Source of the DNA: Akkermansia muciniphila | GTDB taxonomy: Bacteria > Pseudomonadota > Gammaproteobacteria > Burkholderiales > Burkholderiaceae_C | Assembly (NCBI GenBank): GCA_943327015.2 | Contig: CALPVM020000141.1 | Coordinates: 1 to 6,617, forward strand | DNA length: 6,617 nucleotides | Direction of reading: 5' to 3' | Part shown: one piece after another, positions 1 through 5,162 of the stretch | Numbering within the stretch: the first letter of the stretch is position 1 | Layout: each line of letters opens with the position of its first letter | The notes under the pieces: model-generated | Seen by the model: only the letters and a program-made list of their open reading frames with translations | Told to the model about the DNA's origin: nothing | Databases searched by the model: none | Translations under genes and position numbers: made by a program

Positions 1-938
1 AATGGCGCATGTCCTGCGTGGTAAGCATTTTCGGCTGCTTGTACCACCTCGCGCGGGTTCAGGAGTTTCAGGTTCATTGCGCAACTCAGGTGTGAGTGGT
101 AAAGCCAAGGCTCACCCGCCCACATCGCATCTTCATACTGGCCAAACAAGGGCAGGCGCTGCTGAATAAAAGCATCCAGTGCTTGCAACGACTGAGCGCG
201 TGTTACTGGCCAGCCAAAAGTATCTAAGCTACCGGGGTGGCTGGCAAAGCGGGTGTTTACCAGTTCAATCACCTCACCAGTTATGGCATCCGGGCTAAAC
301 AGTGTCGGCGCGGGTACGTTTTGCGGGCCGGTTTTGCCAAAAGATTCCCGGTTGTCATGGTCAAAGTTCCATTGGCCACCTACCGGTTGATCGCCATCCA
401 TCAAAATGCCATGTTTTTGCCGCAAAGCACGGTACCAGTATTCGAGCCGGAGTTGCTTGCGGCCTTTGGCATGCGCTGCAAATTCACGCACGGTGCTGTA
501 AAAGTGGGTGTCGTCGCGCAGGTCAAGCGTTACGTTGTGCTTGGCCGCTACTTCGCGCAACGCCTGCAACACGCGCCAGTCACCCGGTGCAGACAATACC
601 AGTTGTGCAGGTTGCCATTGTGTAATGGCACGTTCAAGTTCTAGCGCCAGAGTGCCCAGATTGTTGGCATCGGTAAGTTGTGTGTACTGTACCGGCAGAC
701 CTTTTGCACGCAGCTCATCGGCAAAGTGGCGCATGGCGCTTAAAAACACGGCAATGCGCTGTTTGGCAGACCAGACGTGGGTCGATTCTTCTACCACCTC
801 GGCCATCCAAATGGTATCTTGTGCGGGGTCAAAGTCTTTGAGGACAGACGATTGCGCATCGAGTTGGTCTCCCAGCACAATCACTAAATGGCGCAGTTTT
901 GCAGGATGATGCGTTGTGTTTTGATCAGGGTCTGTCAT
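1..938 (-). CDS. FeS-BCP-type (6-4) photolyase / bacterial cryptochrome, C-terminus cut off by window edge
   Basis: 312 codons are visible, and the gene continues past base 1. The protein begins MTDPDQNTTHHPAKLRHLVI and then GDQLD, the opening typical of the photolyase-related family (DPRP, PF04244). Further family motifs are APGDWRVL (117-124), GRKQLRLEYWYRALR (159-173), GILMDGDQPVGGQWNFD (177-193), FGWPVTRAQSL (241-251) and LYHSHLSCAMNLKLLNPREV (279-298). In this family the N-terminal half holds the lumazine antenna, and the C-terminal half binds FAD and a 4Fe-4S cluster; members such as Agrobacterium PhrB repair (6-4) photoproducts, while others act as photoreceptors. Most of the FAD domain and the distal cluster cysteines lie outside the window, so repair versus sensing cannot be judged. 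The ATG overlaps the stop of the upstream DUF2256 gene as ATGA, with no clear Shine-Dalgarno sequence, which points to translational coupling. Family assignment is firm; the exact activity is inferred. Confidence 0.93.
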   Translation of the reverse strand, partial: MTDPDQNTTHHPAKLRHLVIVLGDQLDAQSSVLKDFDPAQDTIWMAEVVEESTHVWSAKQRIAVFLSAMRHFADELRAKGLPVQYTQLTDANNLGTLALELERAITQWQPAQLVLSAPGDWRVLQALREVAAKHNVTLDLRDDTHFYSTVREFAAHAKGRKQLRLEYWYRALRQKHGILMDGDQPVGGQWNFDHDNRESFGKTGPQNVPAPTLFSPDAITGEVIELVNTRFASHPGSLDTFGWPVTRAQSLQALDAFIQQRLPLFGQYEDAMWAGEPWLYHSHLSCAMNLKLLNPREVVQAAENAYHAGHAP

Positions 939-1102
939 GGTGCGGATGGTTTATTTTTTTGGGCGCGGCATGCGTCTGAGCAATAGCATACCGACTCCCA
1001 GTTTTTGCTCCACGCTTTGCGCCAGGTCATGGTGCGGCCGCACACGGCGCAGGGTTTGCTGGGTAGAAATTGCTTGTTACCCTTAAAGTCTTTGTTATTC
1101 AT
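935..1102 (-). CDS. DUF2256 family small zinc-ribbon-like protein
   Basis: A 55-residue protein whose core, PCAVCGRTMTWRKAW (17-31) followed by YCSDACR (40-46), matches the DUF2256 signature. Four cysteines, C18-x2-C21 and C41-x3-C45, are placed to bind one zinc; C39 is an extra cysteine. The WRK-W-W pattern between them is the family hallmark. Function is unknown. The reading frame is open up to 1231, but the start at 1102 is chosen because MNNKDFKGNKQFLPSKPC gives the usual family length. This start overlaps the last 8 bases of the upstream photolyase gene, and its TGA overlaps the ATG of the downstream photolyase. No Shine-Dalgarno sequence is evident, so translation probably depends on coupling. 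Its position between two photolyase-family genes suggests a job connected with them, but that is inference only. Confidence 0.88.
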   Translation of the reverse strand: MNNKDFKGNKQFLPSKPCAVCGRTMTWRKAWSKNWESVCYCSDACRAQKNKPSAP

Positions 1103-2660
1103 TCTGCATGGACTCAAATAAGTCGCCCTGCGCATCAGGCTCATCCGTTTTCTGTTTTGCGCGCTTTGTAGTGCGTCGTTGCCCCGAGGGAGGTAAACCA
1201 CTTTTGCGGGAACCGTGTCGCATCTGCACATTGTTTGCCTCTGCTTTGGCCTCGGGGGTTTGGCGTAAGCCGTACATACGAAGTTTGGCTAGCTGTAGTG
1301 CGGCTTTGTCGTCCACAATGGGGGCAGGGTAGTGGCTGCCGATAGTGCAGCCTGACAGATGTTGCACGCTTTCTGCCATGGTCCAAGGTTCTGCTAAATA
1401 TGGCAACGGCACACGCTCCAGTTCGGGCACCCATTGGCGAATAAACCTTCCGTCCGGGTCGTGGTCTTTGGCTTGTTTGGTGGGTGAGTAGATGCGCAGC
1501 GTGTTAATGCCGGTGGTGCCGCTTTGCATTTGCATTTGGCTCCAGTGGATGCCCGGTTCAAAGTCCAAAAACTGCCGAGCCAAAAAAACCCCGGTTTGGC
1601 GCCAGTGCAGCCACAGGTGGTAACTGGCAAAGCTGACCAGCATGGCGCGCATTCTAAAGTTGAGCCATCCTGTGGCTGTGAGTGAGCGCATGCAGGCATC
1701 TACCATCGGGTAGCCGGTTTGGCCGTTGCACCACGCATCAAAATAATCGGCGTTAAAGTCGTTTTCGCGCAGGCCGTCGTACACGCGGGCAAAGTTGTTA
1801 AATTCAATATCGGGCTGGTCTTCCAGCTTTTGCATAAAGTGGCAGTGCCAGCGCAAGCGACCGGCAAAGCCTTGCAGCGCATAGCGCATAGTGCGGTCGT
1901 TGCTGGAAGCAATAGCCGATTCGGTGGCTTGGTGTACTGTGCGCAGCGACAATGTTCCAAAGGCCAGATGCGGACTCAGCCGGCTGCACCCTTCTTGTGC
2001 CGTGAGGGGGCTGGACAGTGCTTTGCGATAATCCGCACCCCTTAGTTGCAAAAAGCTACGCAGCGTTTGCCGTGCTGCTTTTTCGCCTGCAGTTTGCAAG
2101 GTTTTAGTGTGCGCTTGTAGCCCCAAACTTGCCACAGTGGGCAAGTCAGATTGGGTTAGGGTCAACGACGATTGAAACTGCCTGGGTGCCGGAACAATGG
2201 CCGCATCCATATGCATTTGCCAGCGCGCAGCCCAGCCTGATCGGCTCCGTAAGCGGCGCACCACGCCGGTTTGCTGCCATTCTTGCCACACCACGTTGTG
2301 CCCTTGGCACCATGCTGAAACATCTTTGTCGCGCTGGAATGTCCAGCCGGCCCCTGTTTCTTCGTGGCTTAGCAGGTGGGTAAAGCTAAACTCCGCCTGC
2401 AGTTGTGTGAATACTTGCACACAGCTCCCAACGCGCACCAACAGTGACATGCCGCGTTGCGCCAGGTTTGCACGCAGTTCTGCCAGACATTGCAGGCTAA
2501 AGTCGACATGGCTGGCATCGCACTCCGGGCTATCAAGCCATTCAGGCTCAATAACAAAGAGTGCGGCAGCATTGTTAAAACCTTGTGCCGCTGCCAGTGG
2601 CGCATGATCCCGCAATCGCAAGTCGCGCTTGAACCAGACCAGCGCGCTTGCATCTGACAT
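1095..2660 (-). CDS. Photolyase/cryptochrome-family flavoprotein (divergent FAD site)
   Basis: A complete 521-residue protein. The N-terminal Rossmann-like antenna domain starts with LVWFKRDLRLRDHAPL (7-22). The FAD-binding domain spans roughly 200-460, with RLSPHLAFGTLSLR (227-240), GYPMVDACMRSLTATGW (316-332), RIYSPTKQ (389-396) and DHDPDGRFIRQWVPEL (399-414). These are the class I photolyase/cryptochrome landmarks. Two segments differ from canonical CPD photolyases: GW-MHNR is GWLNFR (331-336), and the NNGGWQW segment is replaced by EPGIHWSQMQMQSG (368-381). It may thus belong to a less-studied subgroup; CPD repair is plausible but unproven. A basic tail (about 481-503, rich in R and K) is followed by QGDLF (511-515), which resembles a sliding-clamp-binding motif. 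The start lies 7 nt after the ahpF stop without an obvious Shine-Dalgarno sequence, implying co-transcription and perhaps reinitiation. The stop overlaps the DUF2256 start by 8 nt. Confidence 0.92.
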   Translation of the reverse strand: MSDASALVWFKRDLRLRDHAPLAAAQGFNNAAALFVIEPEWLDSPECDASHVDFSLQCLAELRANLAQRGMSLLVRVGSCVQVFTQLQAEFSFTHLLSHEETGAGWTFQRDKDVSAWCQGHNVVWQEWQQTGVVRRLRSRSGWAARWQMHMDAAIVPAPRQFQSSLTLTQSDLPTVASLGLQAHTKTLQTAGEKAARQTLRSFLQLRGADYRKALSSPLTAQEGCSRLSPHLAFGTLSLRTVHQATESAIASSNDRTMRYALQGFAGRLRWHCHFMQKLEDQPDIEFNNFARVYDGLRENDFNADYFDAWCNGQTGYPMVDACMRSLTATGWLNFRMRAMLVSFASYHLWLHWRQTGVFLARQFLDFEPGIHWSQMQMQSGTTGINTLRIYSPTKQAKDHDPDGRFIRQWVPELERVPLPYLAEPWTMAESVQHLSGCTIGSHYPAPIVDDKAALQLAKLRMYGLRQTPEAKAEANNVQMRHGSRKSGLPPSGQRRTTKRAKQKTDEPDAQGDLFESMQNE

Positions 2661-2667
2661 TGCGCGG

Positions 2668-4254
2668 TCAGGCGGCTGCTGTCTCAGCCGCAGCGGGAAC
2701 AGGCGTGCGAATCAGGTAGTCGAATGCACTCAATGCCGCTTTGGCGCCTTCGCCGGCTGCAATCACAATTTGCTTGTAGGGCACGGTGGTTACATCGCCT
2801 GCAGCAAACACACCGGGAATATTGGTGTGGCATTTTGCATCGATCACAATTTCGCCAAACTTGCTCAGCTCCAAGGTGCCTTTCAGGAACTCGGTGTTGG
2901 GCACCAAGCCGATTTGTACAAACACACCTTCAAGTGCAATGTGGTGAATTTGCTCGGTAGCGCGGTCTTTGTAGCTCAACCCATTGACCTTTTGCCCATC
3001 TCCGGTAATCTCGGTGGTTTGTGCGTTGACGTGGATAGTAACATTGGGCAGACTTTTGAGCTTGCTTACCAGCACCGCATCGGCTTTTAATGCATCGGCA
3101 AACTCGATGAGCGTGACATGCTTAACCACACCAGCCAGGTCGATGGCTGCTTCTACACCCGAGTTGCCGCCACCAATCACAGACACGTGCTTGCCCTTGA
3201 ATAATGGGCCATCGCAGTGCGGGCAGTAGGCTACGCCTTTGTTTTTGTAGTGGGATTCGCCTGGAACATTCACATTGCGCCAACGAGCACCGGTAGACAA
3301 AATAACACTGCGTGCTTTGAGGGTAGAGCCGTTACCCATTTTTACAGTAATCAAGCCGCCGGGTTCTGTGGCGGGGATGATTTTGTCGGCACGCAGCAGA
3401 TTCATAATATCCACATCGTAATGCCGTACTTGTGCTTCCATGTTCGCCGCAAATTTGGGGCCGTCGGTCTCCAACACTGATATGTAGTTTTCAATGGCCA
3501 TGGTGTCATTGACCTGTCCGCCAAAACGCTCTGCAGCCACACCGACGCGGATGCCTTTGCGCGCTGCATAGACTGCAGCGGCAGCGCCAGCAGGGCCACC
3601 ACCTACAACTAGCATATCGAAAGGGTCTTTGGCGTTGAGCTTTTCGGCTTCGCGTTCTTCAGAGCGCACATCAATTTTGGCGAGCATTTCTTCCAGCGTC
3701 ATACGGCCGGATGCAAATGGCTGGTGGTTGAGGTACACGCTGGGTACAGCCATAATCTGGCGGTTGTTTACTTCGTCCTGGAAAAGTGCACCATCCACAA
3801 TTACCGTGCTGATTTTGGGGTTGTAAATGGTCATCAGCGTGGCTGCCTGCACAACGTCGGGACAGTTGTGGCATGACAGGGACATGTAGACTTCAAAATT
3901 CAAGTCAATATCCAGGGTTTTAATCTGCTCTAGCACTTCAGCTTCTACTTTGGGCGGGTGGCCGCCTGTCCAGAGTAATGCAAGTACTAAAGAAGTGAAT
4001 TCATGCCCCATCGGAATTGCAGCAAAACGCACGCCACGGGTTTCGCCTTCTTTAGCCACTAAGAATGATGGTTTACGAGCATCGGTACCGGATTCATCAA
4101 AAAATACTTTGTCAGACAGGCTGGCGACCTCTTGCAGCAGAGTACGCATTTCTGCGCTGTTGTTGCCAGCATCAAGGGATGCAATCAGGCGAATAGGGGT
4201 GCGTAGATTTTGCAAATAAGCTTGTAACTGGTTTTTCAATGCGTCGTCTAACAT
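2668..4254 (-). CDS. ahpF: Alkyl hydroperoxide reductase subunit F (NADH:peroxiredoxin reductase)
   Basis: A cytoplasmic FAD enzyme that passes electrons from NADH to AhpC. At 528 residues it is close to E. coli AhpF (521). Numbered from the chosen start, the N-terminal double-thioredoxin-fold domain carries SLSCHNCPD with C128 and C131, the disulfide that reduces AhpC. FAD-binding GGGPAG is at 218-223, followed by ERFGGQVNDTMAIENY. The thioredoxin-reductase centre is YCPHCDG with C344 and C347, the NAD-binding GGGNSG is at 361-366, and GVFAAGDVT near 481-489 is the second FAD motif. The frame is open to an ATG at 4293, but start 4254 is preferred because MLDDALKNQLQAYL matches the usual AhpF N-terminus and AAAGGG (4261-4266) sits 6 nt upstream. 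The gene lies 104 nt after ahpC, its partner, and 7 nt before the photolyase gene. All key residues are present. Confidence 0.97.
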   Translation of the reverse strand: MLDDALKNQLQAYLQNLRTPIRLIASLDAGNNSAEMRTLLQEVASLSDKVFFDESGTDARKPSFLVAKEGETRGVRFAAIPMGHEFTSLVLALLWTGGHPPKVEAEVLEQIKTLDIDLNFEVYMSLSCHNCPDVVQAATLMTIYNPKISTVIVDGALFQDEVNNRQIMAVPSVYLNHQPFASGRMTLEEMLAKIDVRSEEREAEKLNAKDPFDMLVVGGGPAGAAAAVYAARKGIRVGVAAERFGGQVNDTMAIENYISVLETDGPKFAANMEAQVRHYDVDIMNLLRADKIIPATEPGGLITVKMGNGSTLKARSVILSTGARWRNVNVPGESHYKNKGVAYCPHCDGPLFKGKHVSVIGGGNSGVEAAIDLAGVVKHVTLIEFADALKADAVLVSKLKSLPNVTIHVNAQTTEITGDGQKVNGLSYKDRATEQIHHIALEGVFVQIGLVPNTEFLKGTLELSKFGEIVIDAKCHTNIPGVFAAGDVTTVPYKQIVIAAGEGAKAALSAFDYLIRTPVPAAAETAAA

Positions 4255-4260
4255 CTGGAG

Positions 4261-4266
4261 CCCTTT
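4261..4266 (-). promoter_or_regulatory. Ribosome binding site of ahpF
   Basis: AAAGGG on the minus strand lies 6 nt before the ATG at 4254-4252. It is a modest Shine-Dalgarno match, but it decides the start: the alternative ATG at 4293 has nothing similar upstream and would add 13 residues absent from typical AhpF. Confidence 0.55.
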
Positions 4267-4309
4267 AATAAAACAAACTACAAAAAATGGCAAAACAATA
4301 CCGCTGACG

Positions 4310-4343
4310 GAGGGGGCGCAAGTGCTTACAAGCGCACCCCCTC
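4310..4343 (-). other. GC-rich intercistronic hairpin between ahpC and ahpF
   Basis: GAGGGGG (4310-4316) pairs with CCCCCTC (4337-4343). The stem can alternatively be drawn as GAGGGG plus GCGC against GCGC plus CCCCTC with a two-base bulge. It abuts a second hairpin at 4344-4360, so the two could stack. On the transcribed strand it is followed by CGTCAGCGG rather than a U-run, so it is not a good intrinsic terminator. A role in mRNA stability or in lowering ahpF expression relative to ahpC is inference. Confidence 0.55.
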
Positions 4344-4360
4344 AAGCAGGGAGACTGCTT
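4344..4360 (-). other. Hairpin overlapping the ahpC stop codon
   Basis: A perfect 6-bp inverted repeat, AAGCAG (4344-4349) and CTGCTT (4355-4360), has a 5-base loop. It includes two bases of the ahpC TAA (4361-4359) and directly adjoins the larger hairpin at 4310-4343. No U-tract follows. It may protect the 3' end of ahpC mRNA; this is inferred. Confidence 0.45.
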
Positions 4361-4922
4361 AGATTTTGCCAACCAGATCCAAAGATGGAGTCAAGGTTTT
4401 AGCGCCTTCATTCCACTTGGCAGGGCACACTTGACCGGGGTTAGCGGCGGTGTATTGGGCTGCTTTGAGCTTACGCAGAGTTTCTTTAACGTCACGTGCG
4501 ATTTCGTTGGAATGCACTTCGGCTGTCTTAATGATGCCTTCTGGGTTAATAACAAACGTACCGCGCAATGACAGGCCTTCGGAGTCAATATGCACATCAA
4601 AAGCACGTGTCAGTGTGTGGGTTGGGTCACCAACCAAAGGAAACTGTGCTTTGCCTACTGCAGGCGATGTTGCATACCACATTTTGTGTGAAAAGTGGGT
4701 ATCGGTAGTTACAATGTAGACTTCTGCGCCCATCTTCTGGAATTCTGCATAGTTTTCAGCAGCATCTTCTACTTCGGTAGGGCAGTTAAATGTAAAAGCG
4801 GCTGGCATGAAAATAACTACAGACCACTTGCCCTTCATGGTTTCATTGGACACTTCTACAAACTTGCCATTGTGAAAAGCTTGGGTTTTGAAGGGCTGAA
4901 CTTGGGTATTGATAAGAGACAC
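4359..4922 (-). CDS. ahpC: Alkyl hydroperoxide reductase subunit C (typical 2-Cys peroxiredoxin)
   Basis: A cytoplasmic peroxiredoxin that reduces hydrogen peroxide, organic peroxides and peroxynitrite, and is re-reduced by AhpF encoded next to it. It has 187 residues, the same as E. coli AhpC. The peroxidatic cysteine C47 lies in FTFNCPTE (43-50), the resolving cysteine C166 in GQVCPAKW (163-170), and the C-terminus SLDLVGKI is standard. MPAAFTFNC replaces the enterobacterial YPADFTFVC; I associate this form with betaproteobacteria. The start codon is GTG (4922-4920), supported by the family-typical SLINTQVQPF N-terminus, by AAAGGA 6 nt upstream, and by an in-frame TAG upstream with no ATG between. 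It is the first gene of the minus-strand cluster. A perfect TATAAT lies about 57 nt upstream of the start. Confidence 0.98.
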   Translation of the reverse strand: MSLINTQVQPFKTQAFHNGKFVEVSNETMKGKWSVVIFMPAAFTFNCPTEVEDAAENYAEFQKMGAEVYIVTTDTHFSHKMWYATSPAVGKAQFPLVGDPTHTLTRAFDVHIDSEGLSLRGTFVINPEGIIKTAEVHSNEIARDVKETLRKLKAAQYTAANPGQVCPAKWNEGAKTLTPSLDLVGKI

Positions 4923-4928
4923 AGAATT

Positions 4929-4934
4929 TCCTTT
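4929..4934 (-). promoter_or_regulatory. Ribosome binding site of ahpC
   Basis: AAAGGA on the minus strand is 6 nt before the GTG start at 4922-4920. It is the strongest Shine-Dalgarno sequence of the minus-strand cluster and supports GTG as the true start, fitting the high expression usual for AhpC. Confidence 0.75.
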
Positions 4935-4955
4935 GCTGGTTGATAAAAACTATCT

Positions 4956-4972
4956 AATGAGAAAGACTCATT
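4956..4972. repeat. Inverted repeat at the predicted ahpC transcription start
   Basis: AATGAG (4956-4961) and CTCATT (4967-4972) form a perfect 6-bp inverted repeat around AAAGA. It falls immediately downstream of the ahpC -10 hexamer, at about +1 to +17 of the predicted transcript. It could be an operator or a 5' hairpin in the mRNA leader. No regulator can be named. Confidence 0.45.
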
Positions 4973-4979
4973 GGTATTA

Positions 4980-4985
4980 ATTATA
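4980..4985 (-). promoter_or_regulatory. Predicted -10 element of the ahpC promoter
   Basis: A perfect TATAAT on the minus strand gives a predicted start near 4973 and a leader of about 50 nt. At 17 nt upstream the hexamer is TGATGG, a poor -35. This fits an activator-dependent promoter such as an OxyR target, but no convincing OxyR site was found. The promoter probably serves the whole five-gene minus-strand cluster. Confidence 0.55.
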
Positions 4986-5043
4986 GATTGGTTTCTTTAA
5001 GGCCATCATCGGCATTTTTAATCGTACCGATAGGCGGAGTATT

Positions 5044-5064
5044 AATTGGGGTCGGATTCCAATT
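5044..5064. repeat. Inverted repeat in the divergent intergenic region
   Basis: AATTGG (5044-5049) and CCAATT (5059-5064) form a perfect 6-bp inverted repeat with a 9-bp spacer. It lies between the predicted ahpC promoter and the Pho-like repeats. The size and AT-rich setting would suit a dimeric regulator, but no match to a known site is recognised and chance is possible. Confidence 0.3.
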
Positions 5065-5079
5065 TATTTTTAATTCTTT

Positions 5080-5135
5080 CAGTCAAATAAGCGTCATTGC
5101 AGTGTCATTGAAGCTTCATGATTGCTCCCTAGCAT
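5080..5135 (+). promoter_or_regulatory. Putative Pho-box array and PhoB-type promoter
   Basis: Four 11-bp units lie in direct repeat: CAGTCAA-ATAA (5080-5090), GCGTCAT-TGCA (5091-5101), GTGTCAT-TGAA (5102-5112) and GCTTCAT-GATT (5113-5123). Against the Pho-box heptamer CTGTCAT they match 5, 5, 6 and 4 of 7. A Pho box is two or more 11-bp repeats of a heptamer plus a 4-bp spacer, bound by PhoB and replacing the -35. TAGCAT (5130-5135) matches TATAAT at 4 of 6 and starts 28 bp after the third unit, the spacing I recall between the Pho box and the -10 of E. coli phoA. Transcription would begin near 5142, about 20 nt before the lipoprotein ATG. No other convincing sigma-70 promoter was seen for that gene. 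Confidence 0.6.
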
Positions 5136-5150
5136 TTGCACAACTTTATA

Positions 5151-5156
5151 AAAGGA
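5151..5156 (+). promoter_or_regulatory. Ribosome binding site of the lipoprotein gene
   Basis: AAAGGA lies 6 nt before the ATG at 5163. It fixes the start, and the resulting protein has a well-formed lipoprotein signal peptide. Confidence 0.8.
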
Positions 5157-5162
5157 TGTGCA

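Noticed and set aside
237..909. Plus-strand reading frames opposite the FeS-BCP photolyase
   Set aside because: They are antisense shadows of a well-supported minus-strand gene, with no recognisable domain.
1103..1231. Longer DUF2256 reading frame starting at 1231
   Set aside because: The extra 43 residues lie entirely inside the photolyase gene in another frame and do not resemble the family, whose members are about this short.
4255..4293. Upstream ATG for ahpF at 4293
   Set aside because: It would add 13 residues (MPFFVVCFIKGLQ) not seen in typical AhpF, and it lacks a Shine-Dalgarno sequence. The ATG at 4254 has AAAGGG and the family N-terminus.
4250..4343. Intrinsic terminator between ahpC and ahpF
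   Set aside because: The hairpin is followed by CGTCAGCGG, not a U-run. The six-T run further downstream is too far away, and ahpF is the functional partner of ahpC.
5008..5044. Possible OxyR site in the ATAG-N7-CTAT-N7-ATAG-N7-CTAT register upstream of ahpC
   Set aside because: Only about 10 of 16 consensus positions match, and the last half-site matches 1 of 4. That is too weak in AT-rich DNA to list as a feature.
5109..5118. Perfect 10-bp palindrome TGAAGCTTCA
   Set aside because: A palindrome this short is expected by chance fairly often. It also spans two units of the Pho-like direct repeat, which explains the sequence better.
5147..5152. TATAAA-like hexamer as -10 of the lipoprotein gene
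   Set aside because: Transcription would start at or next to the ATG and exclude the good Shine-Dalgarno sequence at 5151-5156.
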